DNA from: Haemaphysalis longicornis
Taxonomy: Eukaryota; Arthropoda; Arachnida; Ixodida; Ixodidae
Length of the DNA: 64,000 bases
NCBI GenBank assembly: GCA_013339765.2
Contig: CM023448.1
Location: forward strand, 324,550,941-324,614,940
Direction: 5' to 3'
Of the stretch, positions 24,661 through 36,252 are shown in pieces (position 1 is the first letter of the stretch; every line of letters starts with the position of its first letter). The notes under the pieces were generated by a model. The model worked only from the letters and a program-made list of their open reading frames with translations. It had not been told where the DNA came from and did not search any database. The position numbers were made by a program, and so were the translations under genes.

Positions 24661-25697
24661 ACCAAACTTGTATTGTGTCTTAATGACTGCTTTAAGAAAC
24701 CACATCACGCTTTCGACCACCAGTCCTTTGCAGTGTGCGATGAAGTCCGCTTGCTGCGCCCACGTGTTTCGTGCACCGAACAAAATGCGTCGTGTTTCTT
24801 GCACCGGGAACCACAATCAGTGTTCCGGAAACAGTTCGTTCTTGGCCCTTATACTGTGTCAATTGAAAAATCCGTGAAAACGCTCGGTGTTATTTTTTCT
24901 CAGCACGTCATGGAACGACCACGTGAAAACACTACAGTCAAAACTAAGCAGAACGTTGGCATCATAAATCGGAGTCGCCATTTGTTGCCAACTACGATTA
25001 AAAAGCAATTATACCATGCTTTATTCAACTCTAGCTTGAGCTATCGCGTGCTGGTGTGGGGAAACACCACGGAAATAAATATACACAAGATGGCTGCATT
25101 ACAAAAAAAAAAGCGCGGCGAAATATTGAAAATGTGCATTATATAGAACACACCGCTGCAATCTTTAAAAAGACGTCGAATTATAAAAGTGAAGGATATG
25201 TCTAATCACAGATTGATATGCAATTACCAAAGAAGGCAAATTAGACTTCTTTTTAAACCTAGCTCACCTAAAGCAAACCACATACACATATATCCGTTCC
25301 GTCAACCACCACCATGGGAAGTTGCCTTTTCCCGCACAAATTATGGGAAAGAACGATTAGAGCATGCATTGCCTACAATATTAAATTATTTTCACTCAAA
25401 ATAAGTCAACATTATGAAACTGAACCGAAAGAAAACTGTCGAAATGTTCGTTTAAAAAGTGGTTGTGACTACCTTTTGTTTTTAGTGTGTTTTATTTCAA
25501 TGCCATATCATAATCCTAACGTATGTTTTTGAATGTATGTTTTAATGTTTCAATGTATGTTTGCTGGTGTGACTGCGTTGTGACCACTGCCGATGGGCGT
25601 CCGGAGCCCCGTCAAGCCGCAAATGAGCGGCTTTTTCTCCGCCCTTCCTTTTTCGCTGTACTTTTTGGAGCGAAAATAAAATTGATTGATTATTTGA
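24661..25697 (+). mobile_element. Jockey/CR1-like LINE 3' remnant
   Basis: The translated frame shows the region after the RT palm: SVKTLGVIFSQ, RSRHLLPTTIKKQLYHALFN and YRVLVWGN (24860-25070). A later frame gives the usual LINE C-terminus, AFSRTNYGKERLEHALPTIL (about 25327-25395). The 3' UTR ends with GCGAAAATAAAATTGATTGA (25670-25690), a poly(A)-type signal and ATTG tail. The palm and endonuclease are absent. Upstream, the frame is continuous with the RSEEQ repeat, giving a 192-codon chimeric open frame that ends at 25146. Confidence 0.75.
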
Positions 25698-28600
25698 TGT
25701 GTTTATTACTTCGGACACTGCATGCATGACCGCCGCATGCGTAGCAAAGTTATAATTTGGTGGCCCGCTGAACTATTATTTTGTTTCGCATGCGGTCTGA
25801 GAAATAATTGGCAAGCATTTTCTAATTAGCTAGCAGCGTGTTTTTCTCGAGATCCCTGGCTTTTTGCTGCACGGGCTGCGGGTCACGACGCCGCGATCTT
25901 ACCGGAAGCACCGAGCCGCTGATTCCTCGTCCGGTTGCAGACTGCTCCCAGGCGGTTTATCGAACGCTTGTTTCATCTATCACGGTTTTATCGAACCATC
26001 TACGGACCGCTTTGTTGATATTCAGGTCTTCATTGCTTTCATGGCCGTTTTTATCCTTCAATTTTGTTTAATTTACCGTTCCGCTAACTTCATCTACAGA
26101 TGTTTCCATTTGGTCATGTCATGTACCATGCATTACACACAAAAAGTTTCCAATATAGAGTTCATCGCTTTCCTGTCTTGAAGTGAGTGCCACGCAACAC
26201 GTGCTCCGCGGCGTCGGCCCGCTACGAAATAGCGCCAGAGTAGTACCGCCGTCGTGCGTTCGCTGATGACGCGATCACGTACTGAGACGAAAAAAGAGCT
26301 CGCTGCAGCTGAACGAGCTGCCTGAGCAGAGGCTCAGCGCCGCCGACGCTAGAATCCAGACGTGCGCATGCACCGCTGAAGCAGCAGCTATGCTCCGTCG
26401 TCGCAAGTCTTACCGTCGCCGCCCATACATATATGTCTGTGTGAAATTCTTGGCCTCAACATATTTTTCAAAGTCGAAACAGCTAAACGGCAGCTGCGCT
26501 CAAATTTCGCATTAGGTAGTATTGTAATCGTCAGCCAATTTTTTTTTTATATTGGATACACTATAAGTGCTGTAGGTATGTAGAGTAGATGCGACAACTT
26601 AAGTCGCAGTAATTGGGGCTAAAGAAAAATGGAGCTGCAAAAAAGTAAACTCGTATACGCTACGATCCATGCGAATGGCTAGAGCAGAAAGGCGATCCAT
26701 AGTGCGCATAGAAAAAATTTGTGGAGACAAACTTCGCTCATTAGAGGAACATAAAGGCGCAACTTTGTAAAATGTTTTTTTGGCAGCGACGCGGCGATTT
26801 AACGTCACGTAATTACCCCTCCCGGGCGACGAGTGAAGTTATTTTGTCGGGCCAGAACATAGGGCCGCGAAAAGTCGGCGGCGGAGGGCACCGGCGACAG
26901 CCTGATCTTGGCTCGGTCGACGGTGCCCATAGAGTTAATATATACCGCTGTCGTCGCATCGCATAGCTCGCAAAAATCGCTTCATGTGGTTATGCCTTTA
27001 CAAGCCAAGAGGTAACTGAAAAAGAACCGCTACAAATTTCGTTTAAAAGAAAGCCTCGGCGAAGCGCTCTCCATTTAACGGCTTCCATATGCATTTCGAT
27101 AAAACGGCGTTTGATAAGACGTCTTCGGTGTAACGGGATTCGCTAAACTTTCCGTACCCCGTCGCAGACGACACAACCCAGCCTCGGTGACATCACACAC
27201 AAACGGCACCACGTATGACCTCGAGCCCAATGTCGAAGTGTGTGCGGCCTTGTTTCTGAGGAAAGGGGGAGGGAAGACTCCCAATCTGACGACGCATTGA
27301 GAGCAAACTCCGTGTGAGGTGCGCTTATTAATAATAAATAACAATGAGTGCAGGCCGATGCGAAGCAATGCAGGGGCGTCCAAAAGTGGCTGTGAATTTT
27401 AGTGAATTCGCTGTCGATGCAGGCATTGCGGCAGCTATTGTATACGCACTGTGCAGTGAATGAAGGGCAAAACTGAGCCTCGAAACCCAGCGCCACATTC
27501 GGTAAACAAGAAAAAACAGTGGGGCGGCCGCATTCTGGTGCAGGATGTTTCGGTGCACAGACACTTCGCTGTAGGGACATCGGCACGGAAAGTTACAAGA
27601 TTTTTTCTCGCTTATATCGAGCTCTTCATTGGACAGTGTGGTTTTAACGTTTCAGAGCTGCGTGTTGACGACGCTGTGTGTAAACTAAAGATAAACTCAG
27701 AGGCTGCTTCGGCGCGATACCTCATACAGAAAAGGTGTGAAAAAGTAAAAAGCTCCTGTTGATTTATTTTCGTCTGGCCAATTGGTAAAAAAATGGACAA
27801 TTAGAAAAAGAGTTATTGAAACTTTTTGATCTCGCGGCTAAAATGCGGACTCCGTGAAGGATCAAATAACAAAATAACATAGAGCGAACATAAAACCCAA
27901 TGTAAACAAAATTATTGAGTGGCTGTAATGAAACCCTTTGGCCGCAAGTTAATGAAGTTCACCCAGTGCTTGAGGACGCTGCTGCCTTAGTTCATTGCGA
28001 ACACCCCCCTCTCCTTTCCACACACACAAAAAAGAGAAAGGCGGACGCAAAATGAAAAAAGGAGAGGAAGAAACAAACGTAGACTGGAATCTTGAGGGAT
28101 CTCCATTCCTGGTGTTTCGTTATCTTCTCGACCTTTGGTGTATTTTGGTCGATTGCGCTTATAAAGAACCCGAGACTACATTATCGAAGGCATCGGCTGG
28201 ATACAGGAAAAGGCACGCCTTTGGAGTTCTAAGTTCAACTGCGGATTCCAAGAGAACCTTCTGTTCTCTTTCGGCAGATGTCTGGCGAAATGGGGCCGAA
28301 AAGGCTCTAGTAACGTGGCCCCTCTAGTCTAACCTGGCCCCATTGGCCAGCAAATCCCGAACTGCACGCAATACCACCAGTATCTGCTATATTTAGTGTT
28401 TACTTGGTGCCGATAATGCCGTAGTCACGTGACTAAAAAAACAACATTTTCTAATAAATCACATCACAGGACTTCACAAAATGCGGCACGAAGCTGCTCT
28501 TTCAGTGTTTTCTGAACCCTCCCCCACCCTTCCTATAAAAAAAGAAAAAGAAGAACGTATCTGGAATACACATCGTTCCACCCAAAATAATAATAATAAA

Positions 28601-29592
28601 AAAAGACGCCAGAGAATGGCATCAGTTGGCTACATAATAACGGCTATTGCCAGAGGCAGGTATTAAAAAAGCATAAAAAGACCCAGCATCTTGGTAAACT
28701 ATCTAAACATGGTATTAATAGAAAGAAAATTAAATCAGTGCAGTAAATAGTCATGCGCAATTTACGATCACCGAAAATCAATATGTACCGATACCGATAG
28801 GTTCATACAAGCAAGCACACAAATCCGTTCACTGAAAAGTTTTCGCCCTGAAGTATCTGCAAAATGTCCCAGAACGCTTGGGCGTGCCCCTATTTGGCAG
28901 CACCCGGTGAAGTATAGAAAATGTCCATTTAAGTTCTAAATTATGTAGAATCATGCAACAGTAATTCTGGCGTATACCGTTTTAGGGAAAGACACAAGGA
29001 TTACACTATTGGCTACACGCACGGAGTGGGCAGGCGAAGTCAACAAAAAAGTATCTATAAACGTTGGGCGAAGTCGATTTTTTGAAGTCACACACAGCAA
29101 AAGAAACGCAAGTGCAGTATTTCTAGCGCCTGTTTGCACGTTTCCCCGCCATTTTTAGATGGGGTTTGTGTTTTGGCTCGAAGTAAAAAAAAAAAAAAAC
29201 GTAGCTATTCACAACGTTAAAAGGGGGTCGTGGCACCGGACTGCCATATACAGTTCCGGGTACGGGACTCCATATCAGTAACATACCCTCGGGCCCACAA
29301 AGTCAAAAGCACCTACTGGCTGAACATTTGCTTGTGCATAATACGTAGTATCCCCGCATTCACTGATATATCCGTGTAAGTTCGTGTACGAAGTAAGCGC
29401 GGCTCAGTCTCAAGCCTGCCTACACTCGCGTCTCGTTGATATGGACATCCCACAACAGGGACGAATTTTTTTCAACAACAAGTCTGTGAAATGCATTTCT
29501 GCTCCGCGAATATACAAACCCGCTTCGCACTGCGGACGGACGTTTTATGGCAAATTTTGTGATTGCGCCAACCGGTCTGCGTGCACGCGCCC

Positions 29593-29595
<3 letters not shown>
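25698..29595. other. Intergenic, no gene recognised
   Basis: Nearly 4 kb without a supported exon, RNA gene or clear transposon end. GC rises modestly at 26180-26420 and 26820-26970. Near 27092, TTTCGATAAAACGGCGTTTG matches the terminal unit of the X foldback family, a possible isolated remnant. Confidence 0.45.

Positions 29596-29645
<50 letters not shown>
29596..29645. repeat. (GA)n microsatellite
   Basis: About 25 GA units. Confidence 0.97.
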
Positions 29646-29648
<3 letters not shown>

Positions 29649-30587
29649 GTAGACGGCGCCGCTCACCGTGTGCATCCGGAATTCACTATATCGTTGGCTA
29701 CCTTGCAATTCGGATATCGATAAATAAGCGCAAGTAGAAAATGAGCGAAACGCAGAGGTCCCTCCCAGCCTGCACCTAGAATTCATATCGTCCTTGCCTT
29801 TTTCGGCATAATACCTGCGCACCGAACGGGGAGGGATTCTTTTTACGGGTTCCAGCTCAAAAACATACGAAAAGAATCCATAAAAGGCATGTGTGGACAG
29901 TTTAACGACGCAAACGATGGGGACAGGTGCAAAACTAAAGCAGACGGCCCTTCCCGCTCAGCAACAAAAAAGAAATAACAAATTTAGAGGCGAAGAGCTT
30001 TTAGCATCTCTGCAATGCGTGTATTTCCCTCAGTGTTTGTTCCTAAGCTTGATTCGTCGTAATGGACGGTTTTTCACGTAAACGGATACGTCCATATTAA
30101 CGAGGAATTACAGCTGAGTCTCAGCTGAGACTGAAATTGCGCGCTCGCATGAATTTAAGCTGCAGATTTCTTTAAGATTGAAAGTGACTGCTATAGTATT
30201 TTGATGCGTGTGCACTGACACTTCGTTAAGACTGATCCTGTTTCACACGTCACCAATTGGCTGCAGTTAGTTGAATTGACCGAGAGATGACCCGATCATC
30301 CTTGCTCCAATTATAGAAAGGGGATCAGTTCAAATAAACAAATGAATTGGTTGTGTTACGCACGGAAGAAACACCTGGCCTCTGAGTTGTGTCGTATACA
30401 GTGAAGGGTCACAAATCAATTTAGACCGCTCGGGGTTATCAACGTGCTCGATTGTTTGCTTTCGCCCTCATTTGCGTATAACGTACAAAAACCATGCACC
30501 CCTCCGTCTAACGACGGCGATGGTTGAACGCGAATGCTTTCTCGTGACGGATTCTTTGGTTGTCGTCTGAGTTTGGACTGAGTTTCG
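29646..30587. other. Intergenic, nothing recognised
   Basis: No supported feature; GCTGAGTCTCAGCTGAGACT near 30111 is a short palindromic stretch. Confidence 0.4.
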
Positions 30588-30765
30588 ACCATATCGAAAT
30601 GGAGCGATCGGACAGACGCCGGCTTCACAACGCGAGGGACCCAGGTTTGATTCCGGCTACAGGAAAGCGTTCCTTTCTTTCACTTCACCCGCGTTTTCGC
30701 GTTGCAGACGCCGTCAGTGAGAACACTAAAAATCTTCGCTTAAATGCAGTTGGCATGCATGGAAG
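30588..30765 (+). mobile_element. Second tRNA-derived SINE family (SINE-B), copy 1
   Basis: GACGCCGGCTTCACAACGCG, then GGGACCCAGGTTTGATTCCG (B box), CAGGAAAGCGTT and GCAGACGCCGTCAGTGA. The same blocks in the same order occur at 43460-43690. The head folds as a tRNA-like A box/anticodon stem/T arm. Unrelated to the Ruka-like body. Confidence 0.65.
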
Positions 30766-31400
30766 TTCATTTTTGGCCTCACACTACACCCCCTAGCTTT
30801 AAGTTCACTAAAAAACGTAGGCTTCAGCGAACAGAGTTAAGCTGAATTCCCGACACATCAAAAAATTACTGCCGAAATATTACCTGGGTCAGAAATAAGC
30901 CCGAAGATGGGCACCGGTGAATTCCAGCGTGTTGGTATCCAGTGCGCCGCGTGAGAGGACTACAGTCGCTGTGGCAAAAATCAACAGTGAACTGGGTAAA
31001 AGGCTGTCCTTAAAATCTGACCAAGTTCACAAGTAACATTTTACAGAAGGTGGGACGGAGAACGACAATCCTGCGGAGAGAGTTGGTATAAACAAATTAG
31101 CTGAACTTTGTATACCTCACGCAGAGTCCATCAAACGTAACCGCACTACGTAGAGAATGAATGACGCGAGTACGACTGGACGTCTTTACATTGAACGGCA
31201 CGTTTACAACAGCTCCTTGCGATAAGAGAAACATGAAAATACAAGGGAACGGCAAACGTCAACCTAACGGTAGCCACGGTGCAAACTCGGAGCGCCGCCT
31301 CGATACAACGCGGCTGCGGCAAGAGGGCTGTACCCCTTGGCAGAACTGCGTTGCAGAGAAGGCGCCCCGAGCCGGAGAGGGCAGCACACGAAGGGGTCAT
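30766..31400. other. Intergenic, 3' of the homeobox gene
   Basis: No supported feature. Confidence 0.45.
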
Positions 31401-31413
31401 TTCTCAAGAGCAA

Positions 31414-31419
31414 TTTATT
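31414..31419 (-). terminator. Poly(A) signal of the Not homeobox gene
   Basis: AATAAA on the minus strand, about 120 bases after the stop codon, with a GT-rich stretch just beyond. It gives a short 3' UTR. Confidence 0.6.
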
Positions 31420-31537
31420 GGGCCGGGCGTGGTATGTACAGGGGAAAGGGGGCGGCCACTGGTTAAAAAAAAGCGTCCCTCGGGTCGCGCTCTGCAGATA
31501 AACACTCTTATGTACAGCGGGAGTCTCTCACGGGTGT

Positions 31538-32014
31538 TCACAGCGGCGGCAGCTTGGAGGCGGCGTGCGCGAGCCGTTGCATGTCCAGGTGCTGCTTGCG
31601 CCACTTGATGCGCCGGTTCTGGAACCACACCTTGACTTGGGCCTCGGTCAGTCGCAGGGCGGCGGCCAGGTACAGCCGCTCGGGTCCCACCATGTACTGC
31701 TGCCGCTCGAACTCGGCCTCGAGCCGCTCCAGCTGGTCGGCGGTGAAGATGGTGCGGACGCGCTTCGGCCGCGGCTCCGAGCTGTGGCGGCGGCCGCCGC
31801 CCCCCGTGCACGGCCCGTCGGCTTTCCGGCGGCCCTCGGGACAGCTCTCCGGGCAGGACGAGGCCGTGGGGGTCGAGGAGTCCGGCGACGCCGGTCCCAA
31901 GCCTAGCAGGGCCTCGATGCTGAAGGCGGCCCCGCGGGGCGTCAGGCCTGCGCTCAGCAGGCCCTGGTCGGACGGAGCCGGCGGCAGGGCGGTCGTCGTG
32001 GCGTCGCTGTGCAT
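31538..32014 (-). CDS. Not: Not-family homeobox transcription factor
   Basis: Encodes 158 residues in one uninterrupted reading frame. Residues 31-39 are FSIEALLGL, an EH1 motif that in this class recruits Groucho-type co-repressors. The homeodomain spans about residues 83-142, starting PKRVRTIF and ending in the third helix VKVWFQNRRIKWRKQHL. The key residues are present: Arg5, Phe8, Leu16, Phe20, Trp48, Phe49, Gln50, Asn51 and Arg53. The helix-1/2 segment QQYMVGPERLYLAAAL is diagnostic of the Not group (related to Emx and Vax), which usually has VGTER; Pro for Thr is a small departure. Only 16 residues follow the homeodomain. I start at the ATG at 32012-32014 (A at -3), 30 residues before EH1. 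The frame extends further upstream, but without an ATG and with no conserved sequence, so I take that as 5' UTR. No intron is needed. It is expected to act in the nucleus as a TAAT-binding repressor. Confidence 0.9.
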   Translation of the reverse strand: MHSDATTTALPPAPSDQGLLSAGLTPRGAAFSIEALLGLGPASPDSSTPTASSCPESCPEGRRKADGPCTGGGGRRHSSEPRPKRVRTIFTADQLERLEAEFERQQYMVGPERLYLAAALRLTEAQVKVWFQNRRIKWRKQHLDMQRLAHAASKLPPL

Positions 32015-32480
32015 ACTTTCGATCTCTGTGGCCACCTCTCGCGGCCGGCACGTTTTTCTGCCGCGCGAACTGCACGCCGCCGACGAATGGCGTGCGCCGC
32101 GCCAGTCACGTGACCCCCCCGCGGCCGGCCAATGGCGCTTCGCGCACTCCTCCGCAGCCTCAGCAGAAGTGTCCCCGCCGCCGCTTTCATGGCGGGGCCC
32201 GGCCGCGGCGCACTCGGCCTTTTCGGAGGCTGTAATGAGCGGCGGCAAAGAGGTGCCGGCCGCCGCACCTGACCGGCTCGCGGTGCTTCAAAGGCGTGCG
32301 ACGACCCCGCGACGTCGACGTCGTGCGCCGAAAAGAACCCTTTACCTGGCCACTAATTGAGAGTCCCATTGGCAAGCCCCATTTACGGAACCCTCGCCGC
32401 CCCGGCCGCCGAGTCATTAGGGTAGATCGTTTTGTCTACACTAGTGGGACACGACCTTGCCGGGGAAAAGGGTTTATTGA
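32015..32480 (-). promoter_or_regulatory. CpG-rich promoter/5' UTR region of the Not gene
   Basis: CpG-rich DNA upstream of the start. It contains GTCACGTGAC (32105-32114), a CCAAT box in GGCCAATGGC (about 32128), and CACTAATTGAGAG (about 32350), a homeodomain-type core. No TATA box at a sensible distance was found, consistent with a CpG-island promoter. Transcription start not determined. Confidence 0.55.
32105..32114. promoter_or_regulatory. Palindromic E-box GTCACGTGAC
   Basis: A perfect 10-bp palindrome of the bHLH-ZIP (USF/TFE/MITF) type, about 90 bp upstream of the chosen start codon and just beyond the CCAAT box on the gene side. Binding is inferred from sequence only. Confidence 0.5.
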
Positions 32481-34035
32481 CCCTCTGCTGCTCGTTATCG
32501 GTCATTGGTCATAAGGCACAGTGGGGGGACGACGGTCAGACATTGACGGCTGCGCGCACACTTTTGGGCAGCGGTGCACGCGCGCGTTTAAGACACGAAA
32601 CATCGAACATAACTACAAAACTGATGTTTGCTCCAAGTAGACGCGTTTAATTTTGAAGCATGGGGCTCGAACAAATTTGAATGTTGGGCTAGTTGGCATG
32701 TCATGAAAACGTATACAAACCTCGTGTGCAAAGGGACGAAAGGGAGGACAACCACCACAGGATGTAAAAGCCGAACATCTCTTGTATACGTTTTAATTAG
32801 GCTAGAACAAGTCATAGTTAATTGCAGGTAAAAATGATTACTTTGGCAGGAAAAGCGCATGAAAGTTAACTCCGATAAAAACTCGTTAAATGAAACTCGC
32901 ATAATTCGGAATATCGTCCAACTCGACAGTTTTTCTATAATCTCGCGCCTTTTTCAAGGAAATTGAGCAGATCTTCTTTAAACAAACATTTAAGCGAAAA
33001 TCCTCCATTGTGTGTGGAGAACAAAAGTGTTCATACTTATCGAGTTACCGAACTCGCTCAATTCGCGTAATTCAGGCGCAGGTGGCGATTTTGTTACAAA
33101 ACACTGCCAAAGCATAAGGCTCGGTTTTAAGCCCATGGGTGCTGATGTCGGCTCGTTGGTAAACCCTTGTTGTATTGAGGAAACCACGTTGGCACAAACG
33201 GGGACGAAGCGAATAGGAATAGCCGCTCGTGTGGGCCGTGCACTCGCCTCGTCCTCGTTTTCTCTTTTTAAGCCCCGCATTCCTTTGTAAACACGACTTA
33301 ATTTTACTGCGCGATTCCTCGGGATCGCTGTTAGCGCGCTGTCTTCGCTGCCCTTGCTATTTCCTTGCCAATACGAACCAGAGCAGATTGGTGATAGCCA
33401 GAAAGCCGCGCAGTAAGCGAACGTTCCACGACGACACCACAGGTGGGAACCAAATTCCTGTTGAAACGGAACTCCGAAACAAGACAGGCATGGCCCGGCA
33501 GCTCATTTAGAGACTGCAGACGCAATTTATATTATGGACAACTGGATTGCTGGCCTCCTTCAAATTTCCAAGCGATACTTTCAATTGCCTAATGCTTTAA
33601 TGATTTCATGGTTTTGTCATATGTTACATTCTGGCGAGCGCCTGCCTTCAGTTTCGGAAATTCGGAATTTTTAAAAATTTCAACACTTCAGGCTTAGTGC
33701 GTCAAAGTTGCAAACTTGAACCGCAGTGGAGCGTTAGCGGAAATAATTTAGTTCACTAGTGTATCATTCACGTGTGTCGCAATCTCGACACACGGCCGTT
33801 TTTGTTTTTCGCCTCCATCAGAAAAAACCGCTGCTGTGATCGAAGCTTGGGTTCAACAGCACGCCGCCATAGCCACGCAGCATTGCGGCGGGTGTCTGAA
33901 AACCATTCTACAGATTGAAATGTGCGTCGCGAGAGTTTATGTATTCAGGCCTCAGTGCACACATTGTTGTCTTAAAAGGCGAAAGATCAATCCGCACTGC
34001 CTTGAGGGGGAGGCTTGAGCGTGTGTCTTAAAGCA
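32481..34035. other. Intergenic, upstream of the homeobox gene
   Basis: No supported exon or repeat. AT-rich after about 32600. Confidence 0.45.
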
Positions 34036-34217
34036 TTCCCGGCCGCGGCGGCCGCTTTTCTGATGGAGGCGAAAAGCAAAAACGCCCGTGTGTACGAGAT
34101 TTCGGCGCACGTTAAAGATCCCCAGGTGGTCAAAATTAAGCCGGAGCCCTCCACTACGGCGCGCCTCATCGCCTGCGTTGCGTCGGCGCGTTAAAACCTA
34201 CAATCAATCAATCAATT
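34036..34217 (+). mobile_element. Ruka-like SINE, lacks tRNA head
   Basis: Starts at TTCCCGGCCGCGGCGGCCGC, with no A box or B box upstream, and runs through the full body to a short AATC tail. It begins at the same head/body junction at which the LINE splits the copy at 9186-10829. Confidence 0.9.
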
Positions 34218-34735
34218 GTCTTAAAGCGCCGCCGAGTAAGCTTGAATGCAGCGCTTCTTGAAACACAAGGAGACACCAATACCTTGTTTTCTCCTCAAAT
34301 TAAAAAAAGGTGCCAACATTAATGCTAACAGATTGTCGCCAAACAATAACCACATGCAAGCACACATCGCGAAAGAGAATTTCTCTCCCTTGCAATACAC
34401 GTCTATCCTGATGGTGTCAAAACCAGAAGATGAAACAGTAGTTGCACTGTCCACCGTAGACACCTTGAAGAACATAGAACAACTATTGGGTTACAAGAGA
34501 AATGTACAAGTAAATATAATTCAGCAATTTTACACTGCCGCACTGCTTGCATGCATCACAAAATAACGGTATGTAAGTCGTTTTCAAAAGCAGCATTCCT
34601 GTTTTCGTACATGTTACAAATAAAGGACACTATGACACTGGTAAGGCTCTTTGTGTTCTTTTTTTTTTTTGTAAATATATGAAGTTAACCTCAGAAACCT
34701 GATTATTTTTATTACCGCCGCCAAGTTCTAATATA
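34218..34735. other. Intergenic; 106-codon open frame of unknown nature
   Basis: An open frame at 34246-34566 (+) begins MQRFLKHKETPIPCFLLKLK and has no motif I recognise. Its codon use gives no clear sign of selection. It may be a transposon remnant, and I do not call it a gene. Confidence 0.25.
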
Positions 34736-34808
34736 AAGTCAGCCGTGGCGGGATCTTAGCACCTTGCCTAGCCCAATCCTGGGCTAAATAAAATTTTTCA
34801 TTCATTAA
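34736..34808 (+). mobile_element. LINE 3' end with ATTC tail
   Basis: GCCCAATCCTGGGCTAAATA with AAATAAAATTTTTC then CATTCATT: a hairpin (CCCAATCCTGGG), a poly(A)-type signal and a 4-bp tail, as at tick LINE 3' ends. Body missing. Confidence 0.55.
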
Positions 34809-36171
34809 CATTAACTGAAAGGCGTTTTGCCGATACATGGGTGTTGGTATTTTTAGATGAATCAATGTCCTAGTAATCACCTCCTTCAAGAAGTTTGTTA
34901 AAGTGATGAGTATTAGTGGAGTTATTGCAAATCAAAACCGCATTTTCGCCCGCGCCGCGATTCTCCCTCCTTTTGTCCAACCTCCTCTCGCGCGAGAGAG
35001 TGACTGCCCATGATGCCTCGCCTCTCGGTGACGTCTTCAAAAACATCCGGTTGCGGGCGTCGTCTGCTACTGCTCGCGACATTCTGCGCCGCAGCACCGC
35101 TCTGGGACGCGTCTGACTTTCCGAGTTCTGTATGCGCCGTTTTTTTTTTTTTTTTATCATTTTGCTTATGAATCCTGAACTCCGCTCACGGCTCAAAACG
35201 GGACCTTTACTCTTCCGCACCACGCCGAAAGATCACGCGAAAAGAGGACGACCCTGTCACAGCGAGTTCGCGATGACGGCATGTCTTGGTATACATATGG
35301 GAGTCTAAAATATGTAAGCGAATGACTAAAGATCGCCTCAAAATTTGTTACAGTGAGCCCATACATGTGTTCCGAACCGACGTCGGTTTACATATTGCCT
35401 AACTGGCCGCTCGTTCGCGCCAATGTCGACCTTGGTCGTATTGTGGAGACGCCATGCATGATGCACGCCGTACATACGCAGTTGTATATTCCATTATGTT
35501 ACTCCGATCGGTTCTAAACATTTGTAACCGTAACAAAAGGCAGCTTAAGGGTTGCCTTTTTTTACAGTGCGTCGTGCATTCCATTTCCCCCTCCCTCCCC
35601 CCTTACTTTTCGGGAAACTTCTACGCTACCCTGTGTTTATCTGGGCAAGTAAACCGTAACAGATATTACGAGTGGTCCCGCGGAAGAGTATCTTGGGGCC
35701 GTGCGCGCCTGCCTCTTTGTTCGACTGTGCATATGATTACACAAAATAATTATTCCGACCTCACTTCTTCTCCTGATTGGCTGAAGGTGGAGCCCCTTTT
35801 CTCTCTATAAAAGCTGTTCGTTCATTGTTTTACGTTCTGAGTGCTGCCAGTTGCGATATGAGGGGGGGGGTTCAGCATATATATTCCCCCCAAGCCTACC
35901 TTGAGGCTTGTTTAAGTGGATGGGAGGAAACTATCTTGACGCTATATAAAGACATACCAATTTTGCAAAATACACACATCATTATTTGGTCCTCTGAAAG
36001 TGCAATTGCCTTTTTATATATACACAGAACTAGTTTAAAACTGAACAAATCGTGCCTATGACTTAAACGATGCATTGACGTTTGATGTGGCAGTTCCGCA
36101 GTTCAACCAAAAAGTTTTGTTTTGGATTCGCGAATACGATTCTCAAACCATGCCACTTAGAAAGCAGAACA
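34809..36171. other. Intergenic; TATA/CCAAT-like site at 35775-35815
   Basis: At 35775-35815, GATTGGCTGAAGG (reverse CCAAT) is followed by CTCTCTATAAAAGCTG, a promoter-like pair. No downstream exon is recognised, so this may be a retrotransposon promoter or chance. T-tract near 35140. Confidence 0.3.
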
Positions 36172-36252
36172 AAAAAAAATACCCTGGCGCGATTTGAACC
36201 CGCGACTTTGATTGAGTGAGCGCGAAGCTTCAGTCCACTGTGCCTGGAAAAG
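36172..36252 (-). repeat. tRNA-like sequence with Pol III terminator
   Basis: On the complement AGGCACAGTGGACTGAAGC resembles an A box and GCGGGTTCAAATCGCGCC is a good B box/T arm (CGCG stem). A run of eight T follows. The acceptor ends do not pair, so it is not a functional tRNA; probably a tRNA-derived SINE head or tRNA pseudogene. Confidence 0.5.

Noticed and set aside
32015..32248. Extending the Not protein upstream by 78 residues
   Set aside because: The extension has no ATG (it would start at TTG), is low-complexity and shows nothing conserved. The ATG at 32014 lies a typical distance before EH1.
31554..32360. 268-codon open frame on the plus strand opposite the homeobox gene
   Set aside because: It is antisense to the Not coding sequence in CpG-rich DNA, has no domain of its own and is explained by codon bias of the real gene.
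35775..35880. TATA/CCAAT promoter of a gene
   Set aside because: No downstream coding exon or LTR partner could be found. Noted only within the intergenic entry.
36172..36252. Functional tRNA gene on the minus strand
   Set aside because: B box and terminator are good, but the acceptor ends do not pair and the D arm is poor. Kept only as a tRNA-like repeat.
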